Both the position numbers and the translations under genes were made by a program. A stretch of DNA of 64,000 nucleotides from Kaistia granuli DSM 23481. Its GTDB lineage: Bacteria; Pseudomonadota; Alphaproteobacteria; Rhizobiales; Kaistiaceae. Below are positions 8,640 through 16,883 of the stretch, piece by piece (positions within the stretch are counted from its first letter, which is position 1; each line of letters opens with the position of its first letter). The stretch is taken from assembly GCF_000380505.1 (NCBI RefSeq), contig NZ_AQYH01000004.1, positions 62,001 to 126,000 on the forward strand. Reading direction: 5' to 3'. Below the pieces are notes generated by a model that made no database searches, was not told the origin of the DNA, and saw nothing but the letters and a program-made list of their open reading frames with translations.

Positions 8640-9794
8640 TTACTCCGACGAGCCCGGCCCAAATCCTTCCCAGGTCTCCGTCACCTTGCCATCGCGGATG
8701 ATGGCGGCGCGGCGCAGCATGGCGAAGGCCATGCAGACATGGTTGGGCACGATTTCCAGCCGCGTGCCGACTGGCAGCGGCGTCGGCTCGCCCGCGCCTT
8801 GCCAGCGCAGCCAGCCATGCTCTTCCGACATCTTGTCGATGACCCAGCCGGGCGCGTTCACGATCAGCCCCATGCCGGGATATTCGTGCCGGTGGGCCGC
8901 GGCGGGGACGAGATCGGTCGAAAGCGACTTCGAGCCGGCGTCGATGCAGGCACGGTCGGGATCGGGATGGCTGATCACGGTGCCGATGACGCGGACGGCG
9001 ACGGTGTCGAGCGTCGCATTGCCGAGCGCGACCTGGCCGACATCGTTGAAGGCGTAGATGCCGGGACGGATCTGCGTCACGCCCGGCACATGGGCGACGG
9101 CGCGGGCCGAGGCCGAGGCGCCGAGCGAGACGATCGGCAGCGGGATGCCCTCGGCGCGGATCGCCTCGGCGACGGCGACCATCGCCTCGCCGGCGGCGAC
9201 GGCGCGCGCCTCGAGATCGGCCTTGTCCTTGGCGCCGTAGGTGCTGCCTTCATGCGTGTAGATGCCGACCAGTTCGACGCCGGGCGCGGCGGCGATCGCC
9301 TTGGCGACATCAGGCGCCTTGGCCGGCGACACGCCCTCGCGGCCGAGGCCGGAATCGATCGCCAGCATCATGCGGACCTTTTCGCCGGCGGCGGCGAAGA
9401 CGGCGCCGATGCTAGCGGCCGCGTCGACGCTGTCGGTCGCGAACAGCGTGTCGGCCCGGCGCGCCAGCGCCAGCGCCCGGGTGCCGTTCTCGGCGCCGAA
9501 GATCGGGTTGGCGACGAAGAGGCGCTCGATGCCGGCATCGGCGAAGGCCTCGGCCTCGCCCAGCTTCGCGACACAGAGGCCATGCGCGCCGCGCGCGATT
9601 TGGCGGCGGCCGGCATCGGCCATGCGGTGGGTCTTGGCATGCGGGAACAGCTCGACCCCGGCCGAGCGGGCGATCGCCGCCATCTCGTCGAGATTGCGGT
9701 CGAGCACGTCGAGGTCGAGGACGAGGCCGGGCGTTGCGACCGGGATCTCGGTCCAGAGGGAGGCGGTCGGGGCGGAAGTGTCGAGTGCGGACAT
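8640..9794 (-). CDS. D-threonine aldolase / D-serine dehydratase-type fold-III PLP enzyme
   Basis: 384 residues. The N-terminal alanine-racemase-like barrel has the PLP-lysine motif PHAKTHR (Lys at about 53). Near the C-terminus is PNHVC, whose His and Cys match the metal ligands of the DSD1-like/D-threonine aldolase group. Such enzymes cleave D-threonine to glycine and acetaldehyde, or dehydrate D-serine or 3-hydroxyaspartate, using PLP and a divalent metal in the cytosol. ATG 9794 is preferred over the TTG two codons upstream because GCAGGT precedes it. It follows the D-aminoacylase gene by 25 bases in the same operon, consistent with use of a free D-amino acid released by that enzyme. Exact substrate uncertain. 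Confidence 0.82.
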   Translation of the reverse strand: MSALDTSAPTASLWTEIPVATPGLVLDLDVLDRNLDEMAAIARSAGVELFPHAKTHRMADAGRRQIARGAHGLCVAKLGEAEAFADAGIERLFVANPIFGAENGTRALALARRADTLFATDSVDAAASIGAVFAAAGEKVRMMLAIDSGLGREGVSPAKAPDVAKAIAAAPGVELVGIYTHEGSTYGAKDKADLEARAVAAGEAMVAVAEAIRAEGIPLPIVSLGASASARAVAHVPGVTQIRPGIYAFNDVGQVALGNATLDTVAVRVIGTVISHPDPDRACIDAGSKSLSTDLVPAAAHRHEYPGMGLIVNAPGWVIDKMSEEHGWLRWQGAGEPTPLPVGTRLEIVPNHVCMAFAMLRRAAIIRDGKVTETWEGFGPGSSE

Positions 9795-9819
9795 GGTCAA
9801 TACCTGCGGGGGACTGTGA

Positions 9820-11421
9820 TCAGGACGGCATGCGGATGACGCGGCCGGCGCGGTTACCGGTCATCTGGCCGTCTTCGAGTGCCAGTTCGCCGTTCACCAT
9901 CACGTGGAAGATGCCGGACGCCGCCTGGCGCGGCACTTCATAGGTCGCGTGAGCCTTGACCGTCATGTGGTCGAACACGACGAGATCGGCCTTGGCGCCC
10001 TCGACGATGCGGCCACGATCGGGCTGGCGCAGGCGGTTGGCTGCCGTGCTGGTCATGTGGCGGACGCATTCGGAAAGCGTCAGCACCTTTTCCTCGCGCA
10101 CATAGGTTTCCAGCATGCGCGGGAAGGTGCCCCAGGAGCGGGGATGTGGCCGGTCGCCGACCAGGATGCCGTCGCTGCCGACGGTGTGCTCGTCGCGCTG
10201 CATCAGCGCACGGACATGCTCCTCATGGCCGATGAAGAAGACGCAAGGCGCGCTGCGCTCGGTGGCGACGAGGATGTCGAGCGCGAACTCGGCCGGCTTC
10301 TTGCCGGCCTTGGCGGCGGCGGTGGCGAGGTCGCTCTCCATCACCCATTCGAGCTCGGGTGCGCCGGGCGTGCCGACGACATGCACGGTCGACCAGTTGA
10401 CGGTCAGGCCCTGATGGCCGTCCGAGCCGATGACGTCGAGCGCCTCGATGATCTTCGCCCGGAACTGCGGCGAGCGCAGCCGCGCCATCTGCTCCTCGCC
10501 TGTGCCGGCCAGCGCCCAGCTCGGCAGCTGTGAGAGCAGCGTCGTCATGCCGGCGAGATAGGGGTAGCTGTCGAAGGTCAGATCGACGCCGTCGGCGATG
10601 GCGTCGTCGAGCATCTTCAGGAGTTCCGGCAGCTTGCCGCGATTGCACTCGAACGAGAGGTGCGTGTGCGCCAGATGCAGCGCGACGCCGGAGCGGCGGG
10701 CGATCTCGAAACACTCTCGATAGCCGCCGAGCGCGTCGAGGCCGTAATTGCGGTGATGCGGGCAGTAGAAGCCGCCATATTCGGCGACGACCTCGCAGAG
10801 CGCCACCAGCTCATCCGTGTCGGAATACATCGCCGGCACATAGGTGAGGCCGGTCGAGAGGCCGACGCCGCCTTCCTCGAGCGCGGTGCGCAGCAACGCC
10901 TTCATCTGCTCCAGCTCGTCCGGCGTGGCGAGGCGAGGGGCGTTGCCCATCACCAGCATGCGCAGATTGCCGTGCGGCACCAGATAGGCCGTGTTGACGG
11001 CGGTGTTGCCATCGAGACGCTTCAGATATTCGGCGACCGAGCGCCAGTTCCAGTCGAAGCCCGGCGGGTCGTCGTTCCAGCCCTTCAGCTGGGCGCGCAG
11101 TTCTGCCAGCGTCGCCTCGTCGATCGGCGCGTAGCTCAAGCCGTCCTGGCCGAGCACCTCGGTCGTCACGCCTTGCGTGATCTTCGAGGTGTGATCGGGC
11201 TGGACCAGAACCTGCAGATCGGAATGGGTGTGCATGTCGATGAAGCCGGGCGCGATGATCAGCCCGTCGATGGCGATCGTACGATCGGCTTCAAGCTTTT
11301 TCGTGCCGTCGGTGATGCGGACGATGCGGTCGCCTTCGACGAGCACGTCGCCGCGCACGGGATCGGAACCGAGGCCATCGACGATGATGCCGCCGGAAAA
11401 GAGCGTGGTCTTCGAAGTCAT
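9820..11421 (-). CDS. N-acyl-D-amino-acid deacylase (D-aminoacylase), amidohydrolase family
   Basis: 533 residues, the usual length for D-aminoacylases. It removes the acyl group from N-acyl-D-amino acids using zinc in a TIM barrel. The start MTSKTTLFSGGIIVDGLG is a typical urease-type small domain. GFIDMHTHSDL at about 60 supplies the HxH metal ligands, HLAHTHLS a further histidine, and VGSDGILVGDRPHPRSWG the catalytic Asp region. The C-terminus RGRIVEGAKADLVVFD is the shared amidohydrolase tail. Its ATG overlaps the stop of the upstream oxidoreductase by four bases. With the downstream PLP enzyme it forms a deacylate-then-cleave route for D-amino acids; dihydropyrimidinase-like activity is less likely. 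Confidence 0.87.
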   Translation of the reverse strand: MTSKTTLFSGGIIVDGLGSDPVRGDVLVEGDRIVRITDGTKKLEADRTIAIDGLIIAPGFIDMHTHSDLQVLVQPDHTSKITQGVTTEVLGQDGLSYAPIDEATLAELRAQLKGWNDDPPGFDWNWRSVAEYLKRLDGNTAVNTAYLVPHGNLRMLVMGNAPRLATPDELEQMKALLRTALEEGGVGLSTGLTYVPAMYSDTDELVALCEVVAEYGGFYCPHHRNYGLDALGGYRECFEIARRSGVALHLAHTHLSFECNRGKLPELLKMLDDAIADGVDLTFDSYPYLAGMTTLLSQLPSWALAGTGEEQMARLRSPQFRAKIIEALDVIGSDGHQGLTVNWSTVHVVGTPGAPELEWVMESDLATAAAKAGKKPAEFALDILVATERSAPCVFFIGHEEHVRALMQRDEHTVGSDGILVGDRPHPRSWGTFPRMLETYVREEKVLTLSECVRHMTSTAANRLRQPDRGRIVEGAKADLVVFDHMTVKAHATYEVPRQAASGIFHVMVNGELALEDGQMTGNRAGRVIRMPS

Positions 11422-12470
11422 GCTGTTGGGATCCGTATTTTCTGTCCGGTCCGGGCGCTCTCATAGATGGCGTCCGTGACGGCGACCACATGGGCCGCGA
11501 GCTGTGCCGTAAGTCCCGTGGGCGCGGGTGCGCCGAGCGCGCAGTCGATCAGCGCCTTGGTCGGCGCGCCGGAATCGTAGAGGCCGGAGGCTTCCGCCTC
11601 GCCATATTCGACGACGTCGCCATTGGCGCGCACCAGGCGGACATGGTCGGCGACGGAATCGAGCCAGATCTGCCCCTTCGATCCGTACAGCGCCATGTGC
11701 CATTGCGGCCGGGCGAGATAGGCGTGCGTCGAGGCGCTGCTGATCGCCGCCGAACCGCCGCCGGCGAATTCGGCATTGACGCTGGCATGCAGGTCGATGT
11801 CGCGGCCCGGCGGATAGGTGCTGGCGTTGAGGGCCACGATCGGCTCGCCGGCCAGCCATTCGATCAGGCCGAGCTGGTGCGACATCGAGACGGCGGCCGA
11901 GCCGCCGCCAGAGATCTTTCGGTCGGTATAGGTCGAGGCATCGGAATTGCCGGCTCCGCCCCAGCCGCCATCGGTGCCGCCCATCAGCAGCGCCCGCGTG
12001 TTGACGGCGAGATGCATGGTGAGATGCTCAACCGGACCGATCTCACCAGCGTCGATCAGCGCCTTCGACAGGGCGAAGCAGGGCGCCGCCGGCCAGCCGA
12101 AGCCGACGAGCAGCACGCGTCCGGCCCGCGCCGCCGTGTCGCGCATGCGGTTGGCAGCGCCGGATTCGAGCGCGAACGGCTTCTCGACCAGCACATGCGC
12201 ACCGGCTTCGAGCGCTGCGATCACCTGTTCCTCATGCGCGACGGGCGGGCTGGAGACGACGATGATGTCGGGCTTCGTCGCCAGAACGTCGCGCCATTCG
12301 GTCAGCCCGAGCGGCACGTCGAAGGCCGCGGCGAGCCTTGTCGCCGTTTCGCCGTTCGGGCTCGACAGGGCGACGATCTCGACGTCCGGATGGGCGGCGA
12401 GCGCCGGCAAGTGGCTCGACTGCGACCAGGCGCCGGCGCTGATCACCGCGGCGCGGATGCGCTTCGTCAT
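11418..12470 (-). CDS. Gfo/Idh/MocA-family oxidoreductase
   Basis: 350-residue NAD(P)-dependent dehydrogenase. It starts IRAAVISAGAWSQSSHLPAL: the dinucleotide loop reads SAGAWS rather than the usual GxGxxG, so cofactor binding may be altered. VLVEKPFAL at about 93 holds the conserved EKP. Coupled by four-base overlaps to the permease upstream and the D-aminoacylase downstream, so it acts in the same pathway. It may oxidise a sugar or cyclitol part of the imported compound. Substrate not predictable. Confidence 0.83.
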   Translation of the reverse strand: MTKRIRAAVISAGAWSQSSHLPALAAHPDVEIVALSSPNGETATRLAAAFDVPLGLTEWRDVLATKPDIIVVSSPPVAHEEQVIAALEAGAHVLVEKPFALESGAANRMRDTAARAGRVLLVGFGWPAAPCFALSKALIDAGEIGPVEHLTMHLAVNTRALLMGGTDGGWGGAGNSDASTYTDRKISGGGSAAVSMSHQLGLIEWLAGEPIVALNASTYPPGRDIDLHASVNAEFAGGGSAAISSASTHAYLARPQWHMALYGSKGQIWLDSVADHVRLVRANGDVVEYGEAEASGLYDSGAPTKALIDCALGAPAPTGLTAQLAAHVVAVTDAIYESARTGQKIRIPTA

Positions 12471-13393
12471 TTCACGGCTCCGGCGGTCAGCGCGCCGACG
12501 ACGTGGCGCTGGAAGATGATGACCAGCACGACAGGCGGGATCATCGACATGACGGTAGCGGCGGCCAGCGAGTTCCAGTTGAACTGCTGCACCGACTGGA
12601 AGCCGGCGAGAAGCGGCGGCACGGTCAGCTGGTTGGTGAGCACGAGCGAGTAGAAGAACTCGCTCCAGCCTTCGAGGAAGATCAGCACGCCGGCGGCGAC
12701 CAGGCCGGGCTTGGCGATCGGCACGATGATGATCCAGAGCGTCTGCATGCGCGACGCGCCGTCGATCTTGGCCGCTTCCTCGATCTCGCGCGGCAGCTGG
12801 TCGAAGTAGTTCTTCAGGATCATGATCGCCAGCGGCAGCGTGAAGACGTTGTAGCTGATGATCAGCGCCCAGGGCGTGTTGAGGATGCCCATCACGCGGA
12901 AGGCGACGAAGAACGGGCCGATGATGGCGATCGCCGGAATGACGCGCGAGATGATGATCGACAGTTCGAACAGGCGCGAGCCGGAGAACGGATAGCGCGA
13001 CAGGCCGTAGGCGGCGTGGCCGGCGATCAGCAGGTTGAGAATGACGAGCACCGAGCTGACGAAGAAGCTCTGGCCGATCGCCGGCAGCAGGCGCGAGCCG
13101 ACATCGGTGCTGCCGAAGCCCTTCGAGCCGGTGTCGCCGGTGAGCACCGACCAGTAATTGTCGAAGGTGATGCTCGACGGCACGATCGGGAACGGCTTGA
13201 TGCCGAGCTGGGCCGGCGTGATCAGGCTGGAGACGACGAGGTACCAGACCGGCAGCAGCACCCAGAGCGCGAACAGGGCGACGCTGGCATAGATGACGAT
13301 GGAGGCGGTCAGGCTGCGCGGCCGGCCGCCGCTGGCGGCGAAGCTCGTCGCGCGCTTGCGGCTGCGGGGCTTGTCCAGTGCGATGTTAGCCAT
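12467..13393 (-). CDS. ABC sugar-type transporter permease (MalG/UgpE-like)
   Basis: 308 residues with six membrane segments, the first at about 30-57 after a basic cytoplasmic tail. The EAA loop is EEAAKIDGASRMQTLWIIIV at about 205-224, the contact site for the ATPase. This matches the second permease of carbohydrate-uptake-1 ABC importers. It overlaps the other permease by eight bases and the Gfo/Idh/MocA gene by four. The operon contains no ATPase gene, so a shared MalK/UgpC-type ATPase encoded elsewhere probably powers it. Confidence 0.9.
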   Translation of the reverse strand: MANIALDKPRSRKRATSFAASGGRPRSLTASIVIYASVALFALWVLLPVWYLVVSSLITPAQLGIKPFPIVPSSITFDNYWSVLTGDTGSKGFGSTDVGSRLLPAIGQSFFVSSVLVILNLLIAGHAAYGLSRYPFSGSRLFELSIIISRVIPAIAIIGPFFVAFRVMGILNTPWALIISYNVFTLPLAIMILKNYFDQLPREIEEAAKIDGASRMQTLWIIIVPIAKPGLVAAGVLIFLEGWSEFFYSLVLTNQLTVPPLLAGFQSVQQFNWNSLAAATVMSMIPPVVLVIIFQRHVVGALTAGAVK

Positions 13394-14324
13394 GGGTACG
13401 CTCCGCGCGGTAGAGGATCTTCACGGTCAGCAGGCCGCCGACCAGGGCGATGACGCCGAGAATGACCGCCAGCGCCGAGCCGAGGCCGATCTGGGTGACG
13501 CCGAACAGCTGGCGGTAGATCAGGATCGACAGAACCTGCGTCGCATCGCCGGGGCCGCCCTGCGTCATCGCGAAGATCACGTCGAACTGCAGGAAGGCGT
13601 AGATGATGTTGAGCACGGTGACCGTGATCAGCGCCGGCCGCAGCCACGGAATGGTGATGTTGGTGAAGCGCTGCCAGAGATTGGCGCCGTCGAGCGAGGC
13701 GGCCTCGTTCAGATCGTCCGGCAGGGTCTGCAGGCCAGCCAGAAGCAGGATTCCGGCAAAGCTGGCCTGACGCCAGACGGCGGCGACCACGGTCAGGGCG
13801 AGCGCGGAATTCGGGTCCGACAGGAAGTCGTGATAATCGCTGATGATACCGAGCTTCAGCAGGATGGCGTTGAGGCCGCCGACGCTGCCGTCGGCATACC
13901 ACTTCCACAGGATGCCGATGACCAGCCAGGGCGTCGCCCAGGGGATGATCAGCATCGCGCGGGCGAGGCCGCGGCCGACGAAGCGCTGGTTGAGCAGGAT
14001 CGCCATGGCGAGGCCGATCAGCGTCGAGAAGATGACGAAGCCGATCGAGAACAGCGACGTCACCCAGGCCGAGCGCCAGAACACGTTGCTCGATAGCACG
14101 ATGGTGTAGTTTTCCAGTCCGACGAACGGGCCGAGGCTGCGGCCGTTGGCCGGCACGTCATGCACGCTGTAGAGGACGGTGAGAACCGTGGGGACCAGGA
14201 GCAGCGCGGCGAGCAGGATGCCCGCCGGCGCCGTCAGCTTGAGGCCGAACATGCGTTCGGTCCCCGGGAGTGGTCCGCTGGTTTTGGATAGAGCCGACAC
14301 GGCCGCTCCCCTTGCTTTCGTCAA
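13386..14324 (-). CDS. ABC sugar-type transporter permease (MalF/UgpA-like)
   Basis: 312 residues, six predicted membrane segments starting at about 33-53, and EAA loop NEAASLDGANLWQRF at about 206-220. It pairs with the permease encoded just downstream to form the channel of an importer. It follows the binding-protein gene by 115 bases, a gap holding a strong hairpin; that arrangement usually lets the binding protein be made in excess. Confidence 0.9.
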   Translation of the reverse strand: MTKARGAAVSALSKTSGPLPGTERMFGLKLTAPAGILLAALLLVPTVLTVLYSVHDVPANGRSLGPFVGLENYTIVLSSNVFWRSAWVTSLFSIGFVIFSTLIGLAMAILLNQRFVGRGLARAMLIIPWATPWLVIGILWKWYADGSVGGLNAILLKLGIISDYHDFLSDPNSALALTVVAAVWRQASFAGILLLAGLQTLPDDLNEAASLDGANLWQRFTNITIPWLRPALITVTVLNIIYAFLQFDVIFAMTQGGPGDATQVLSILIYRQLFGVTQIGLGSALAVILGVIALVGGLLTVKILYRAERTHG

Positions 14325-14389
14325 TCAGGACAGTCGGCCCCGAGTCCTCGATCGCCCGTGGAGAGCGAGGAAGGACCCGACGCCTGGAC

Positions 14390-14414
14390 GGGTCGCGTTT
14401 TCGCAACGCGACCC
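14390..14414 (-). terminator. Intra-operon stem-loop between binding protein and permeases
   Basis: GGGTCGCGTT (14390-14399) and AACGCGACCC (14405-14414) form a perfect 10-bp stem with a five-base loop. A second small hairpin (GGGCG/CGCCC, 14427-14440) runs into the end of the binding-protein gene. No U-run follows, so it is more likely an mRNA-stability or attenuation structure than a full terminator. Confidence 0.55.
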
Positions 14415-14439
14415 GGTATCCGCTTCGGGCGAAAGCGCC

Positions 14440-15783
14440 CTAGAGGCTGCGACCCTTCTGGGCCGAGTTCGCCGCGGCGGTCAGGTCCTCGACCGTCTTC
14501 TTCGGCGTCGCCTGGCCGAGCAGTAGTGCATGGACGACGTCGCCGACCTTCGCCTGGAAGTCCGGATACCAGGGCAGCGTGCGGGCTGGCACGACCTTGG
14601 AGCCGGTCTCGAAGGTCTTCGAGATCAGCGGCAGGTCGTAATAGTCCGGGAAGGCGGCGATAACGTCCGGATCCTTGAAGAAGCCCGGATAGGGCGCGGC
14701 GAGGCCGGCGGCCTTGGCCCACTGGTTGAACACCGTGAACTTGCCGGCGGAATCCTTCCAGCCGTAGAACTTCATCAGGTCCCAGGCGGCGTTGCGGCGT
14801 TCCTCGTCGCCGATCTCGCCGAGCTGCAGCACTTCGCCGATCTGGAAGGTGTGGTTGGCGCCGCCGATCGGGCCCTGCATCACATTCGCCGATTCCTTGC
14901 CGCCGAGGCTGCGGATCGACGACAGGAAGTAGTGGTGCAGCACGAAGAAGGCGGCGTCGCCCTGGGCCATCTGGTTGGACAGCTTGCCCGGATCGTCGCT
15001 GAGCACCGACTTCGGCGCCAGGCCCTCCTGGTACATGGTCTGCCACCACTCGAAGACGCCTTCGGTCTTGGCATCGTCGGCGAAGACGGGCTTGCCGGCG
15101 GTGTCGAACGCCGTAATGCCCTCGTTCAGCAGGTAGGTGTGCAGGTATTCCTCGCAGAATTCCTTGACCCAGTAGGCAACATAGGGGCTCTCGACGATCT
15201 TCTTGTCCTTGAGGATCTTCGAGGCGTCGTAGACTTCCTTCAGCGTCTGGGGCGCGGCGGCGATGCCGGCTTCCTTCAGCATGCGGTCGTTGTAGTGCAT
15301 CATGTGCACGGCGGAGAAATAGGGCGCGCTGATGATGTCGCCGGCGGCGTTCACATGCGCGGCGCGGGCGCTCTCGAACATGTCGGCGACCATGTCGTCG
15401 ACGCCGGGAAGGCCGTTCAGCTTGGCCGCCCAGCCCTGGTCGATGAACTTCTGCGAATTGTAGGCGAAGTTGTAATAGAGATCGATCGCGTCGCCGCCGC
15501 GCAGGCGCGTCTGCAGCGCCGGCGAGTAGCCGAGATTGGGGATCACCGCGACGTTGACGGCCGGATTGCCCTTGGCGGTCCATTCGGCGACCAGCGTCTT
15601 GATCGTGTCGGGCTGGAAATCCCAGGCCAGCATGTCGAGCGTGCCGGAATAGGCGGCCTGGGCGCGGCCCGCAAAGGCGGGGGCCATGATCGTGGCCAGC
15701 GCCGTGGCGCCGCCGGCCTTCAGAAAGGCGCGCCGATCGAGGCCGCCCGTGCCGCGCTTCCCAGCTGAATCGGTCGTTTTCAT
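14440..15783 (-). CDS. ABC transporter substrate-binding protein (family 1, sugar type), Tat signal
   Basis: 447-residue periplasmic binding protein. The twin-arginine signal LDRRAFLKAGG lies at about 15-25 and the likely cleavage site is after GRAQA at about 43. The mature part starts YSGTLDMLAWDFQPD and shows a typical family 1 carbohydrate-binding fold, with YNFAYNSQKF and WDLMKFYGWKD. It is first in the operon with two permeases, an oxidoreductase, a D-aminoacylase and a PLP enzyme, so the ligand may be an N-acylated amino sugar or amino-acid conjugate rather than a plain sugar; this is inferred from neighbours. Confidence 0.88.
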   Translation of the reverse strand: MKTTDSAGKRGTGGLDRRAFLKAGGATALATIMAPAFAGRAQAAYSGTLDMLAWDFQPDTIKTLVAEWTAKGNPAVNVAVIPNLGYSPALQTRLRGGDAIDLYYNFAYNSQKFIDQGWAAKLNGLPGVDDMVADMFESARAAHVNAAGDIISAPYFSAVHMMHYNDRMLKEAGIAAAPQTLKEVYDASKILKDKKIVESPYVAYWVKEFCEEYLHTYLLNEGITAFDTAGKPVFADDAKTEGVFEWWQTMYQEGLAPKSVLSDDPGKLSNQMAQGDAAFFVLHHYFLSSIRSLGGKESANVMQGPIGGANHTFQIGEVLQLGEIGDEERRNAAWDLMKFYGWKDSAGKFTVFNQWAKAAGLAAPYPGFFKDPDVIAAFPDYYDLPLISKTFETGSKVVPARTLPWYPDFQAKVGDVVHALLLGQATPKKTVEDLTAAANSAQKGRSL

Positions 15784-16357
15784 AGTGAATCCCTTCCCTT
15801 GGATGGTGTGAACCCGCTTGGTGTCGTCAGGGTCCGGGCTTGCACCCTCGCCGCTGTCGTTCCTGGCCGCGCGAGCGTGTCGTCCGCCCGTCGAAGCCCG
15901 GCCTTCCCGCCTCCGGAGCTGGATGGAGGCCTCGTTCGCGGTGGCGTTCCGGGCCGCCGCGGCCTCCGCCTGTCAGTCGTTACGGCTCCTCGATCCGGTG
16001 TCGGTGACCTGCGCCGCCTGAACCCCTCCGGCCCCGGTGCGATGCTGCCTCCGCCACCCTATGAAGCGCCACGCTATGGCAGCTCATATCAAATATCAAC
16101 GCCTAATATTGTAAGTGAAACAGTCACGCACAGTCGGCTAACGCATGGATTTCAGGACGGTTTCCGCCGTCTCCAGGGTCCTGCCAATGTTGATTCGGCA
16201 TGAGCGGCGCTGATAGGGTTGGGTTTCAGCGCCACGGGCAGCCGAAAGGGCCCGCTGACGCGCGGGCGCAATCGACTGTCGGGTATGGGCTACGCCTCCG
16301 GCGAGGCAGGGAGACCGATGGCACGGCGCGGCGAGCCGCCGATCCGGACGAGGGGAC
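15784..16357. promoter_or_regulatory. Upstream region of the ABC operon, no gene seen
   Basis: 574 bases without a convincing gene. A short A/T-rich patch at 16084-16122, rich in ATATCA/AATATT elements, stands out from the GC-rich surroundings and is the best candidate for the promoter/operator of the minus-strand ABC operon. It would give a leader of about 300 bases. No clear -35/-10 pair can be asserted. Confidence 0.3.
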
Positions 16358-16636
16358 CTAGGCCTTCGAACCGTCGGGACGGCGTGTGCCGTCTGCCTTT
16401 TCGCGAGCGATGCGTTCGCGTCGTTCGGCGCGGCGCGCCGCCACTTCTTCCGGCGTGCTGATCCTCGGCGGCGGCAGTTCCGCCGCGGCGGCGGCGATCG
16501 CCTCTGCGACGGCGAGCTCGATGCCTTCGGCGATCAGGGCTGTTTTCAGTTCGTCGGCGCGGGACAGGGCGGCTTCCTCGGTGGCCGCTGGATGGCGGCG
16601 GCGGATGTGCCGTCCTACCAGCCCCGCCCGCCGGGC
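16358..16636 (-). other. Coding-like open frame without a standard start codon
   Basis: A 92-codon frame ends at TAG 16358-16360 and is open back to a TGA at 16637-16639. Its sequence looks protein-like: ADELKTALIAEGIELAVAEA, a Pro/Ala linker, then an acidic/basic helix with TPEEVAARRAERRERIAREK. There is no ATG, GTG or TTG before the middle of the frame. AGGA followed six bases later by ATC, or a CTG, could act as a rare start; otherwise it is a remnant whose 5' end was lost. No family recognised. Confidence 0.3.
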
Positions 16637-16780
16637 TCAACAGGCGCGCGACGCCGTCCACGCCTGTCCGGCCGACTGTCGCGCCGCTCGGCTCCGGCGC
16701 CTATCGCTTCACGCGTGAACGATGACAAGGCGGCCCGCGGTTGATTCGGCCGGCTGTTTCCAACTAACTGACTGCACAAT

Positions 16781-16824
16781 GGATTCTTGCAGTGCCGCTG
16801 GCGGATTCTTGCAGTGCCGCCGGC
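16781..16824. repeat. 22-bp tandem duplication
   Basis: Two adjacent copies of GGATTCTTGCAGTGCCGCYGGC (16781-16802 and 16803-16824) differ at one base. They lie 60 bases before the chosen start of the FUSC gene. Because 22 is not a multiple of three, the duplication argues against this stretch being translated. Confidence 0.85.
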
Positions 16825-16883
16825 GCTCGGCGGCTGGGCATGAAGGATTCGCGACATTGACACATAAGCCTGCCGGATGGCTC

